A DNA stretch of 64,000 nt. Source: Streptomyces roseolus (GTDB lineage: Bacteria > Actinomycetota > Actinomycetes > Streptomycetales > Streptomycetaceae). This document shows positions 16,859-25,253 of the stretch, piece after piece. The notes under the pieces were generated by a model. The model saw only the letters and a list, made by a program, of their open reading frames with translations, was not told where the DNA came from and made no database searches. Location of the stretch: assembly GCF_014649855.1 (NCBI RefSeq), contig NZ_BMTV01000007.1, positions 62,001-126,000 on the forward strand, written 5' to 3'. Numbering within the stretch: position 1 is the stretch's first letter; the number at the start of each line of letters is the position of its first letter. The position numbers were made by a program, and so were the translations under genes.

Positions 16859-17800
16859 ATGACCGATCCCTTCTGGCTGACGACCGCCGTCGCCCTGCTC
16901 GCCTGCGTCCTCGGCGTCGCCGGAGTCCAGGTGTACGCGAACGGCGCCCGGCGCCACGCCGCGCTCGTCGCCCGCCTCGACGACACCGCCGCGCCCGAGA
17001 CGACCGGCCGCCGCAGGCGACGCTTCCCGTCCCTGGACCGGCGGGTCAGGGCCACCGCCCTCGGCCGCAACCTGGAGCGCCGGATCGCGGCCACCGGACT
17101 CGACGTGACGCCGGGCGAGTTCGTCGTCGGCCTGACGGTCACGGTCGCGGTCCTCTGGACGGTCGGCCAGGTGGCGCTCTCCCCCTTCTTCGGCCCGATC
17201 TGCGGCCTCCTGGGGGTCTGGGTGGCCCTCGGATACCTCAACTGGCAGCGGCAGAAGCGCATCGAGCGCTTCATCAACCAGCTCCCCGAACTCTCCCGGA
17301 TCCTGGCCAACGCCACCCAGGCGGGCCTCGCGCTGCGCATGGCGATCAGCCTGGCGGCGGACGAGATGGAGTCCCCGGCGGGCGACGAACTGGAGAAGGT
17401 CGCTCAGCAGCTGGCCGTCGGCACCCCGCTCGACGACGCCCTGGCGGAGCTCGCCGAGCGCCTCCCCTCCCGCGAACTGGTGGTCCTGGTGACGACCCTG
17501 GTCCTCGCCAACCGCGCCGGCGGCACCGTCGTCTCCTCCCTCCGCAACCTCACCGAGACGCTGGAGCAGCGCAAGGAGACGCGGCGGGAGGTCCGCACGC
17601 AGCTCTCCCAGGTGAGCATGACGGCGTACGCGGTCCCGGTCATCGGCTTCGGCTCGCTACTGCTGATCGACAACATGCAGCCGGGCGCGCTGGACCGCAT
17701 GACCGGCTCGCCGCTGGGCCAGGGAGCGGTGGTCGTGGCGTGCGCGCTGTACGTCCTCGGCTTCGCGGTCATCCGCCGCTTCTCGAAGATCGACGTGTAG
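16859..17800 (+). CDS. tadB: Tad inner-membrane protein TadB (type II secretion F domain)
   Basis: A 313-residue membrane protein. It has an N-terminal helix, a paired helix region near residues 90-130, a cytoplasmic T2SSF domain (QLPELSRILANATQAGLALR ... LASRE-type loop), and two C-terminal helices ending GFAVIRRFSKIDV. With TadC it forms the membrane platform on which CpaF acts. The start ATG 16859 follows AGGAGCGCCG. Confidence 0.88.
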   Translation: MTDPFWLTTAVALLACVLGVAGVQVYANGARRHAALVARLDDTAAPETTGRRRRRFPSLDRRVRATALGRNLERRIAATGLDVTPGEFVVGLTVTVAVLWTVGQVALSPFFGPICGLLGVWVALGYLNWQRQKRIERFINQLPELSRILANATQAGLALRMAISLAADEMESPAGDELEKVAQQLAVGTPLDDALAELAERLPSRELVVLVTTLVLANRAGGTVVSSLRNLTETLEQRKETRREVRTQLSQVSMTAYAVPVIGFGSLLLIDNMQPGALDRMTGSPLGQGAVVVACALYVLGFAVIRRFSKIDV

Positions 17801-17812
17801 GGACTGGTACGG

Positions 17813-18703
17813 ATGCTGGAACTGGCCCTGGCCCTCCTGGCCGCCCTCTCCGTCGCCGGCTTCGCGTACGGGCTCCGCCTCTACCGCGCCGACGCCCGCC
17901 TCCCCGACGACCTCCGCCTCGCCCTGGAGGTCGGCGCGACCCGCACCGGCGCCGTCGACTCCGCCGTGGACCGGCTCGGCATGCGCTGGTCCCCCACGGT
18001 CCTGCGCTGGATGGGCCCCAAGCGGGTCGGGGCGGTCCGCCGCCGCATCGACCTGGCCGGCAACCCCGGAGGCCTGACCATCGACCGCTACGGCGCGCGG
18101 CGCGCGGTGTACGGCTTCCTGGGCGGCCTGGGCGGCCTGCTGATGCTGACGCGGGGCTCGTACGTCACGGCGGCGCTGCTCTTCGCCTTCGGCGCGTTCT
18201 GGACGGAGGTCGGCATCTGGTCGGCCGTCCGCATCCGCAAGGACCAGATCGAACGCACCCTCCCGGACTTCCTCGACGTGCTCGCCGTCGTGGTCTCCGC
18301 CGGCCTGGGCTTCCGCCAGGCCCTGGAACGGGTCGCGGAGAAGTACGAGGGCCCCTGGTCCGACGAACTCCGCATCACCCTCCGCCAGATGGACATGGGC
18401 GTCCCCCGCCGCCAGGCCTTCGACGAACTCCGCCGCCGCAACGACTCCGAGCAGGTCGCCCAGTTCGTGACCGCGCTCCAGCAGGGCGAGGAGCTCGGCG
18501 CGCCCATCGTCGACACGCTGATCCAGATCGCGGAGGACATGCGCCGCACGGACGCGCAGAACGCCCGCCGCAAGGCGGCGAAGGCGGTCCCCAAGGCGAC
18601 CATGGTCATCACCACCCTGATGGTCCCCGCGACCATGATCCTCCTCGGCGCGGGCCTGTTCCTCGGCACGGGCACGGACCTCGGCTCGATCGCGGGGGAG
18701 TGA
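17813..18703 (+). CDS. tadC: Tad inner-membrane protein TadC (type II secretion F domain)
   Basis: A 296-residue platform protein with the T2SSF domain (TLPDFLDVLAVVVSAGLGFR, then FVTALQQGEELGAPIVDTL) and C-terminal helices ending LFLGTGTDLGSIAGE. It is paired with TadB in the same order as in other Tad loci. A 189-bp gap follows before the pilin gene, long enough for a separate promoter for flp. Confidence 0.88.
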   Translation: MLELALALLAALSVAGFAYGLRLYRADARLPDDLRLALEVGATRTGAVDSAVDRLGMRWSPTVLRWMGPKRVGAVRRRIDLAGNPGGLTIDRYGARRAVYGFLGGLGGLLMLTRGSYVTAALLFAFGAFWTEVGIWSAVRIRKDQIERTLPDFLDVLAVVVSAGLGFRQALERVAEKYEGPWSDELRITLRQMDMGVPRRQAFDELRRRNDSEQVAQFVTALQQGEELGAPIVDTLIQIAEDMRRTDAQNARRKAAKAVPKATMVITTLMVPATMILLGAGLFLGTGTDLGSIAGE

Positions 18704-18892
18704 GCGCGGTGCGACGACGGATGAAACTTCCCCCAACTCCCCACGGAACCCCCGCCCCAGGCCATACCCTGCCGGAGTGCACGGCCCCGCCCGAACCCGG
18801 AGCTGACGAACGACCCAGCCTCCCCTGTCCACGGCAGGCCCCCCGGGCGTACCGTGCCACCGCACGAGCGTCAGACCTCGGAGGGGAGCACG

Positions 18893-19102
18893 ATGTACGA
18901 CGCCATGCTGAAGGCCCTGACCAGAGCCCGACTCCACGCAGCGTCCCGGGGCGACCGGGGGCAGACGGCGGTGGAGTATCTGGGGATCATTGTGGTGGTG
19001 GTGGCGATCATCATTGCGATCACCGGGACGGACATCGGCCAGTCGATCAAGGGCGCCATCAGTCAGAAGATTGCCGAAATCACCGGCGGCGGAGGAGAGT
19101 AG
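18893..19102 (+). CDS. flp: Flp-type major pilin
   Basis: A 69-residue prepilin. The leader ends DRG, with the cleavage site G|QTAVEYLGII (Glu +5, Tyr +6), a very hydrophobic helix of Ile and Val, and a short Gly-rich tail. This is the classic Flp/Fap layout. ATG 18893 has GGAGGGGAGC just upstream. The codon choice here is visibly less GC-rich than in the genes before it. An independent promoter in the 189-bp gap would allow higher expression of the structural subunit. Confidence 0.9.
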   Translation: MYDAMLKALTRARLHAASRGDRGQTAVEYLGIIVVVVAIIIAITGTDIGQSIKGAISQKIAEITGGGGE

Positions 19103-19137
19103 CCGATGCGGGCCAGGCATTTCCCGTATATGTAGCG

Positions 19138-19728
19138 GTGATTGCAGGGCTGCTGTTACTCGGTTTCGTCTACTTCGTCGTGGGCAAGGCAGCCGTTGTG
19201 CGGAACGGTGCGCAGACTGCTGCCGACGCGGCAGCCCTTGCTGCCGCCCAGGACGCAAGGCAGCAGCTACGGGAGGGCTGGCTTGGAGTCATCGACAACC
19301 CGGCTCAGTGGCAGCAGTACGTCGCAGGTGACGGTTACGAACCCGAGTTGGCGTGCCAGGCGGCGTCGAGCTTCGCTGCCCGCAATGGTGCCCGGGTCGA
19401 GGACTGCTCGCCCACGGCCTTCGGCTTCAGGGTGACCGTTCACAGCACCAGCACGGTGGGAGACTCCACGGTCCCAGGAGTGGGGAACAGCCCGGCGGTG
19501 GCTTCTGCGGTGGCCGTGATCGAGCCGCGCTGCTCATTCGCTGAAGTAGACCCCACCGAGGAGCCCGAGGCTACTTCGACGCCGTCGGCTGCGCCTGAGG
19601 AGGAGGATCCCCCACCGATCGTGGGCCTCGAGTGTGACGGATTGCCCCAGGTCATTGATCCTATGGATCCTGACCTTCCCGATGCGGGTGATCTCTTCCG
19701 TGTCCGACTGACCGGCGACGACGAATAA
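19138..19728 (+). CDS. TadG-like pilus-assembly membrane protein, start region unclear
   Basis: An exported protein of about 196 residues with an N-terminal helix (GLLLLGFVYFVVG), the TadG-type segment RNGAQTAADAAALAAAQDA, and a Pro/Glu-rich C-terminal region. The frame continues upstream through DAGQAFPVYVAV, which looks like the family N-terminus. No ATG, GTG or TTG exists in that frame near the flp stop, and the first is GTG 19138 inside the helix. ATG 19106 lies in another frame and stops after 9 codons at TAG 19133, three bases before GTG 19138. The start may have been lost by deletion, or it may use re-initiation. Confidence 0.6.
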   Translation: MIAGLLLLGFVYFVVGKAAVVRNGAQTAADAAALAAAQDARQQLREGWLGVIDNPAQWQQYVAGDGYEPELACQAASSFAARNGARVEDCSPTAFGFRVTVHSTSTVGDSTVPGVGNSPAVASAVAVIEPRCSFAEVDPTEEPEATSTPSAAPEEEDPPPIVGLECDGLPQVIDPMDPDLPDAGDLFRVRLTGDDE

Positions 19729-19742
19729 AGGAAGAGCTCTTC

Positions 19743-20315
19743 ATGAATGTCTCGTACGTGAGAGGGGGGTTCCTCGCCTTCGCGGTGGCAGCCTCCCTGA
19801 CCGTTGTCGGTTGTGGCGCCGATGCCAAACCCAAGACCGCCGACAAGCCGACGCAGGTGACTCAGTCCGCTCAGCCACCTGCGTCGACGACTGCGTCGGA
19901 GGGCGCCGAAAGCCCGACGGAAACGCTGCTGGTCGTCAAGGGGCAGAAGGGGCTCGAGCTCGCGATCAACTCCGCCGAGCGAGATGCGGGTGGATTCGTG
20001 ACCCTCAAGGGCAGGCTGAGCAACGCATCGAATGGGGTGGTTGCTGTCCCTCCGCAGACGAGCGGCAACGAGACCGAAGTGGTCAAACACGGTACGTCCC
20101 TCGGCGGTGCCACCCTCGTGGACTCCCTCGGCAAGAAGCGGTACTACGTCCTCAGGGACACCGACGGCCGCCCCCTCACCACCACCAATCTCGACAGCCT
20201 GGGCCCCGGCAAGTCCACCACCGTCTTCATGCAATTCCCCGCACCCCCCGCCTCCACCACCGAGGTCTCGTTCCAGCTGCCCACCTTCGAACCCGCCACG
20301 CTCAAGCTCTCCTGA
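19743..20315 (+). CDS. Lipoprotein of the Tad locus
   Basis: A 190-residue predicted lipoprotein with signal peptide and lipobox VVGC (Cys24), then a Thr/Ser/Pro-rich linker and a beta-rich domain of about 110 residues. No catalytic motif was recognised. It lies between the TadG-like gene and the OmpA-domain gene, 14 bp and 9 bp away, so an envelope role in pilus anchoring is likely but inferred. Confidence 0.7.
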   Translation: MNVSYVRGGFLAFAVAASLTVVGCGADAKPKTADKPTQVTQSAQPPASTTASEGAESPTETLLVVKGQKGLELAINSAERDAGGFVTLKGRLSNASNGVVAVPPQTSGNETEVVKHGTSLGGATLVDSLGKKRYYVLRDTDGRPLTTTNLDSLGPGKSTTVFMQFPAPPASTTEVSFQLPTFEPATLKLS

Positions 20316-20324
20316 GGCGACGCC

Positions 20325-20966
20325 ATGATGACGACGACAGGACGACGACGCAGGGTGGCCGCGCTGGTGGTCGTGGCGATGGTCGGGTGGTCGGCGGCGG
20401 CCGGCCCCGTGGCGTACGCGGACGATCCGCCGGGCAGCACCTCCACCTCCCCGCCCCCCGCCATCGACACCAACTCCCCGAACCTGATGCTCCCCGACGG
20501 CGCCACGCTCGCGCCCGCCAAGGTGCTCGACATCAAGCAGATCGTCGAGGAGGAGGGCGGCGAGCAGCGGCGCGAGGACACGAACGTGGACGTGACGTTC
20601 GCGCTGCAGGCGGAGGTGCTGTTCCCGAAGGACAGCGCCAAGCTGAGCCCCGCCGCGGCCGCGCGCATCCGCGCCATCGCGGCGGAGGTGCGGACGCAGG
20701 GGTCCGGGAAGGTGCGCGTCTTCGGATTCACCGACAACCTCGGGACGTACGAGCACGGCCTGAAGCTCTCCAAGGAGCGGGCCGTCGCCGTGCAGCAGGT
20801 CCTGGCGCGCGAGCTGGAGCCGGGGACCTCGTACGAGATCCGCGGCTACAGCGAGGACTACCCGATCGCGGACAACCGCACCGAGGAGGGCCGCAAGAAG
20901 AACCGCCGCGTCGAGGTGTCCTTCCCCCGCACCGCGCCACCGCCGCCCCGGGCCGCTACTCCCTGA
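20325..20966 (+). CDS. Secreted OmpA/MotB-domain peptidoglycan-binding protein
   Basis: A 213-residue product. A signal peptide ends near VAYADDPP, followed by a variable region and an OmpA-like domain (about 95-205): VLFPKDSAKLSPAAAARI, VFGFTDNLGT and the C-terminal EEGRKKNRRVEVSF. The Asp and Arg residues that bind diaminopimelate in this family are present. It likely anchors the pilus machine to peptidoglycan. The two tandem ATG codons at 20325/20328 are equivalent starts. Its 3' end overlaps the convergent NLR-like gene by 11 bp. Confidence 0.82.
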   Translation: MMTTTGRRRRVAALVVVAMVGWSAAAGPVAYADDPPGSTSTSPPPAIDTNSPNLMLPDGATLAPAKVLDIKQIVEEEGGEQRREDTNVDVTFALQAEVLFPKDSAKLSPAAAARIRAIAAEVRTQGSGKVRVFGFTDNLGTYEHGLKLSKERAVAVQQVLARELEPGTSYEIRGYSEDYPIADNRTEEGRKKNRRVEVSFPRTAPPPPRAATP

Positions 20967-23082
20967 GCGCCTGTCGGGCCCGGCCGGCGTGGGCCAGGGC
21001 GCGGCGCTCCCGGGCGGTTTCGCCGAAGCGGCGGAAGAGTTCGGCGGCCCACGCGTGCGCCGCGGCGGCCTCCTCGTGGCGTCGGGTGTGCAGCAGCGCG
21101 TGGCCGAGGTTGTCGCGGGTCTCGGCTTCGCGGTGGAAATCGCCGTACTCGCGGTACGTGTCGGCTGCCCAGGTCAGTTCGGCGACGGCCTCCCGGTGGC
21201 GGTGGGTCCTGCGGAGCGCGCTGCCGAGGTTGTTGCGCACCTGGGCTTCCTCGTGGCTGTCGCCGTTGGCGCTGTGGATCGTCGCGGCCCGGCGGAACGC
21301 GGCGATGGCGTCCTCGTGGCGGCCCCGGCAGAGCAGCGCGGCCCCGAGGTTGTTGAGCGCCGCGGCCTCGCCGTGGCTGTGGTCGCCCTTCCGGTAGAGG
21401 GCCACCACCTGCGTGAGCACGTCGATGGCCTCGTCGTGGCGCCCCAGCAGCTGGAGGGTGTTGCCGACGTTCATGAGGGTGAGGTTCTGGGCGACGGTGT
21501 CACCGAGCTCCCCGTGGATCTTCATCGCCCGGAGGTGTGCGTCGGTCGACTCCTTGTACCGCCGCAGGTTCAGGTAGGCGTTGCCGAGGCCGTTGAGCGC
21601 CCGGCCCTCGTGACGGCGGTCCTTCAACGCCTGGGCGACGGTCACGGCGAAGGCGTTGATCTCGGCCATCTCGCGGAATCGGTGCCGGCGGTCGAGGTAC
21701 AGGTTCAGCGCGTTCGCGGTGATCAGGGAGGCTTGCGGGTACAGGGAGGCGACGCGGAAGACGAGGGCGACGAGGTTGCGGGACTCCGCGTCCAGCCACT
21801 TCAGCGCGGCGGCGCGGTCGGCGAACCGTGCCGCGCCCGCGTCCGTGCCGGAGCGCGGAGGCCGGGCGGACAGGTGGGCGTTCGCCTCCACGCAGGCCGT
21901 GCCGTAGTGGATCAGCAGCCTCTCCCGTGCTTCGTCCGTCCCCGGGCAGGGCGGAAGTCCGGCCGCGTACAGGCGGATCAGGTCGTGCATGCGCCAGCGG
22001 TTCGAGCCCACCGGCTGCTCGGCCAGCAGGCCGGCACGGGTGAGGGCGGCCAGGCTCTTGCGCGTCTCGCGCGGCGTCCGGTCGCACAGTGCGGCGGCCG
22101 CCTCGGTGGAGACGTCCGGGCCGGGGTCCTGGGGCAGGAGGCGGAAGAGCCGGTCCTCCCGCTCCTTCATGCGCTGGTGGGAGAGCCGGATGGCGGCGCG
22201 CACCCCGAGGGTGTGACCGTCCGCGTCCTCGTGCTCGAGCGCCGCCAACCGGGTGCGGGCGTCGGCGAGGTCGCCCGCCAGCACGTCGACGGGGAGCCCC
22301 GGGTCGTCGGCCAGGAGGGCGGCGGCGACCGTCAGGGCCAGCGGCAGCCGGCCGCAGTAGTCGGCCACCTGCCTCAGCGCCCGCGGCGACGTCCCGGCGC
22401 GCGGGTCGTCGGGGCGCACGTCGGCGAGGGCGGCGGCGATCAGTTCGGTGGCCGACTCGGCGTCCAGCTCGGCCAGGGGGACGAGGCGGGCCCCGAGGCC
22501 GGGGGCGGCCAGGGCGTCCCGCGAGGTGGAGAGGAGGCGGTGGCGGGCGTGCGCGGGGACGAGGGGCCGGAGCTGGCCGGGCGAGGACGCGTCGTCGGCG
22601 ACGATCAGGACCGCCCCGTGCTCCTCGGCCCGGCGGGCCAGCTCCGACTGGTAGAGCGCTGCCAGCTCCTCGCCCGTCGGCGGCAGGTCCGCGTCCCGTA
22701 CGCCCAGGGCCCGCAGCAGGGTCTCCAGCGCTTCCTCGGGCGTGGCGGCGCCCGCCGGGGCGTAGCCGCGCAGGTGCACGAAGAGGACTCCGCCGGGGAA
22801 GAGCCCCGAGGCCACGGCCTGGTGGGCGGCCCGGACGGCCAGCGCCGTCTTGCCGGCGCCCGGAGACCCCGTCACCACGGTCGCGGCCGGCCCCTCCGGA
22901 CCGAGGGCCTTCAGGAGCGCGGAGACGGGCTCGTCCCGTCCTGTCAGTCGTCGTGCGGCGGGCAGGGCTCCCAGGGACCGCGGCGCGGGGGCCGGGTGCG
23001 TCTCCGTGACGTAGACGTTCTCCAGGGCCTGGTAGATCCGGGCGTTGCCGGAGGCAGTGGCGTGCTGTTCGGCGCCGGCCAA
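20956..23082 (-). CDS. NB-ARC/TPR (NLR-like, STAND) ATPase with N-terminal NARIYQ motif
   Basis: A 708-residue STAND protein. Residues 11-19 carry SGNARIYQA, preceding an NB-ARC ATPase with P-loop GSPGAGKT at 72-79, Walker B-like AVLIVADDAS and a winged-helix region. About eight TPR repeats fill the C-terminal third (for example NLGNAYLNLRRYKESTDAHL and repeated NNLGxAL). Such proteins act as signalling switches, often in immunity or cell-death pathways. The TTG start at 23082 is 3 bp after the stop of the small membrane protein, with AAAGGA upstream. The N-terminal motif resembles the repeated units of that neighbour, which suggests direct motif pairing. Confidence 0.8.
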   Translation of the reverse strand: MAGAEQHATASGNARIYQALENVYVTETHPAPAPRSLGALPAARRLTGRDEPVSALLKALGPEGPAATVVTGSPGAGKTALAVRAAHQAVASGLFPGGVLFVHLRGYAPAGAATPEEALETLLRALGVRDADLPPTGEELAALYQSELARRAEEHGAVLIVADDASSPGQLRPLVPAHARHRLLSTSRDALAAPGLGARLVPLAELDAESATELIAAALADVRPDDPRAGTSPRALRQVADYCGRLPLALTVAAALLADDPGLPVDVLAGDLADARTRLAALEHEDADGHTLGVRAAIRLSHQRMKEREDRLFRLLPQDPGPDVSTEAAAALCDRTPRETRKSLAALTRAGLLAEQPVGSNRWRMHDLIRLYAAGLPPCPGTDEARERLLIHYGTACVEANAHLSARPPRSGTDAGAARFADRAAALKWLDAESRNLVALVFRVASLYPQASLITANALNLYLDRRHRFREMAEINAFAVTVAQALKDRRHEGRALNGLGNAYLNLRRYKESTDAHLRAMKIHGELGDTVAQNLTLMNVGNTLQLLGRHDEAIDVLTQVVALYRKGDHSHGEAAALNNLGAALLCRGRHEDAIAAFRRAATIHSANGDSHEEAQVRNNLGSALRRTHRHREAVAELTWAADTYREYGDFHREAETRDNLGHALLHTRRHEEAAAAHAWAAELFRRFGETARERRALAHAGRARQALRE

Positions 23083-23085
23083 CGC

Positions 23086-23598
23086 TCAGGTCCTTTCGGC
23101 GGGCCGGTCGTCGGCGCCGGACTGCACCACGCGGGCCCGGCCCGTCGCCGTGCCGCGCTGCTCGATCCGGTCGTACCCGGTGCCGGTCCTGGTTCCGGTG
23201 TCGGTTCCGGTGCCGGGGGTCCGGGCGGACTGGGTGACGCGGCCCGAGTCCCGCGCCTCCGCGTGCTGTTCCAGGTGGGGCGCGCCGACCCCGCCGCCGG
23301 ACTGGCGGATCTCGGCGTCGTCGGAGGCGGTGGCCGTCTGGAGCAGGGTCGGGGCGGTCACGGCGGTCACGGCGGTCGCGGGCACGGTCGTGGGCGGCCG
23401 GTCGCGGGCGGCCCACCAGCTCAGCGCTCCCAGGACCGCCGTTCCGGCGATCGCGCCGAACGCCAGCGCCGTGTCGAGCCGCGCCCCGTCCTCCCGGGGC
23501 AGCCAGCCCCACGGCAGTGCCCGTACGAGGGTCACGCCCAGCCCGAAGGTCACCAGGGCCGCGACCCCGGCCACCCCCCAACGCACCGCACGAGCCAT
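23086..23598 (-). CDS. Two-helix membrane protein with C-terminal 12-residue Gln repeat
   Basis: A 170-residue product from ATG 23598 (GGAGGGGGAG upstream). Membrane helices lie at about 8-28 and 43-63. The tail from residue 95 falls into six 12-residue units: AEIRQSGGGVGA, PHLEQHAEARDS, GRVTQSARTPGT, a degenerate fourth, DRIEQRGTATGR and ARVVQSGADDRP. Gln recurs at 99, 111, 123, 147 and 159. The x-R-[IV]-x-Q core matches the NARIYQ motif of the co-transcribed ATPase. No family was recognised. A membrane-acting partner seeded by the ATPase is a hypothesis. Confidence 0.7.
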   Translation of the reverse strand: MARAVRWGVAGVAALVTFGLGVTLVRALPWGWLPREDGARLDTALAFGAIAGTAVLGALSWWAARDRPPTTVPATAVTAVTAPTLLQTATASDDAEIRQSGGGVGAPHLEQHAEARDSGRVTQSARTPGTGTDTGTRTGTGYDRIEQRGTATGRARVVQSGADDRPAERT

Positions 23599-23651
23599 CC
23601 GCCGCTCCCCCTCCGCGAGAGCTCCATGGTGCCGAACCGGCGGGCCCTCCG

Positions 23652-24547
23652 TCAGGCCGATCGCGGACACCCGCCCGTCGCACCGGTCAGGTCGGCCAGC
23701 GCGTCCGCGATCGTCGCCGTCATCCTCCCCGGCTCCGTGAAGACCTCCCTCGCCGTGAAGCGGAGCACGCGGCGGATCCCGGGGCAGGACTGGAGGGCGT
23801 TGAAGCGGGCGACGTCCCGTTCGTGGGTGCGGGGGGTGCCGTGGTACGCGTACCCCTCGACCTCCACCGCCAGGCCCGCGGACCGGAAGAGGAAGTCCGG
23901 GCGCAGGGCCCGGCCCCGGGGGGGCGCACCTGCGGCTGGCACTCGGGACGCAGGGCGGCGTCGGCCATGCGCAGGCGGGCCACCGTCTCCGCGGGGGAGC
24001 CGGACGCCGGGTGGACGAGGGGGAGCCAGGCGCGGGCGCGCGGGGCGCCGGGGCGGCGGACCGCGAGCTGTGCGGCCAGCTCCTCGTAGCGGACCAGCGG
24101 GTCCCTGCGGACGCCCTCGACCACCCGGCGGGAGAGGGCCGAGTCCGCCGTCACCACCGCCGCCTCCCTGCTCCCGGCGGTCCGTATCAGGTCCGCGACC
24201 GTCCGCGCGGCCGTCGTCACCCGCAGGCCCCGGCGCAGGCAGACGTCCTCCGGCGGGAGGGAGGAACGGGAGGCCTCGGGCGGCGGAGGGCCCGTCAGGA
24301 GCTCGATGCGGTGGACGCGGGCCGCCGTCCCGTGGCGGCAGACCCGCCCCGGGCGCAGCAGTTGCAGCGCGGTCTCCCGGACCCGCCAGTCCGTCTCCTT
24401 GCCCGGCGCCGCCCACGCACCCGGGCGGATCCGCTGCCAGCCGTCCCGCCGCAGGCGCGCGGCGAGCCGGCCCGGCGGCCAGCCCGCCGCGAGCGCCCGG
24501 GCCGTGAGGAGCACCCCGCCCCTGGTGAGGATCGCCAACTCGTACAT
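23652..24547 (-). pseudogene. AbiEi-type N-terminus plus DUF559 endonuclease-like C-terminus, frameshifted
   Basis: The N-terminal part from ATG 24547 reads MYELAILTRGGVLLTARALA and RLRRDGWQRIRPGAW. This is an AbiEi-4-like winged helix domain found in type IV antitoxins and related proteins. The C-terminal part is in another frame and carries LRPDFLFRSAGLAVEVEGY and HERDVARFNALQ, the DUF559 (Vsr/restriction-like nuclease) core. The frames meet at a run of seven G at 23918-23924, and a single lost base would explain the break. It could be true decay, or a sequencing error in a homopolymer. Confidence 0.72.
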
Positions 24548-24702
24548 ACGCCCAACGATCCACGGAAGAGCGACACTTCGCACCCCCTGTGGAAAACCCC
24601 CCGAAAGTTATCCCCAGGAAAACGTAAAGATGTCGGGACGGAGAGGCCGGGGAGGAGCATTCTGGACCGAAACACCACAACGTCTCCGGGGCAGGGCCGC
24701 CG

Positions 24703-25170
24703 ATGCCGCACTCCGCCACTTTTCAGACCGTCACTCCTCAGACCGTCACTCCTCGGACCGCCATTCCTCGGAGCGCCGCACGCACGTCCGGGGTGCGGCT
24801 CGTCCACGACCTCGTCGTCCACGTGCCCTCCTTCCAGGACGCCTACGACAGCCACGTCTTCCGGCAGGGCGACGTCCTGCCGCACGTCTTCTTCTGGGAC
24901 GTCGTCCAGGGGACCGTCCGCTCCTTCCTCACCCGCACCGGAGCGGGCGCCGGAGCGGAGGCGGGCGTCGAGGGGGAAGCGGCCGACTGGCGCCGCACCC
25001 TCGACTTCCTGGAGGAGCGGTGCGGGCGCGGTGACACCGGCGTCGACGAGGTGATCGTGACCTCCTTCCTCGGCGACCTGCCGTCCCCGCACGAGCCGGG
25101 CCACGGCATCGTCCTGCAGCTCGGACCCGTCATGGCCGCCCGGTTCGGGCGGATGAGACCCCGGGGATGA
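24703..25170 (+). CDS. Hypothetical actinobacterial protein
   Basis: A 155-residue product not recognised. The N-terminal 28 residues are Thr/Ser/Pro-rich and encoded by three imperfect 15-bp direct repeats (24726-24770). The folded part begins near VRLVHDLVVHVPSFQDAYDSHVF and ends VTSFLGDLPSPHEPGHGIV and LGPVMAARFGRMRPRG. No signal peptide is evident. It lies between two broken genes, and the codon bias supports coding. Confidence 0.6.
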   Translation: MPHSATFQTVTPQTVTPRTAIPRSAARTSGVRLVHDLVVHVPSFQDAYDSHVFRQGDVLPHVFFWDVVQGTVRSFLTRTGAGAGAEAGVEGEAADWRRTLDFLEERCGRGDTGVDEVIVTSFLGDLPSPHEPGHGIVLQLGPVMAARFGRMRPRG

Positions 25171-25240
25171 GCCCCGGGCGGGCGGCCGCCCTGCCGGCCG
25201 GAGACGTCGTCCGAAGCGCCGGAGCCGGCGACCGGCCCGC

Positions 25241-25246
25241 GATAAT
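25241..25246 (+). promoter_or_regulatory. -10 hexamer GATAAT for a leaderless transcript
   Basis: GATAAT is followed by 7 bases and then ATG 25254. This is the standard spacing of actinobacterial leaderless promoters, where the start codon is the first transcribed base. It supports ATG 25254 as the original start of the PIG-V-like gene, although that codon is out of frame with the body of the gene. Confidence 0.6.
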
Positions 25247-25253
25247 CGAGCAC

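Noticed and set aside
24585..24625. DnaA-box-like words (TGTGGAAAA and TTATCCCCA), possible origin
   Set aside because: Only two weak matches, no cluster, and no dnaA or dnaN gene nearby.
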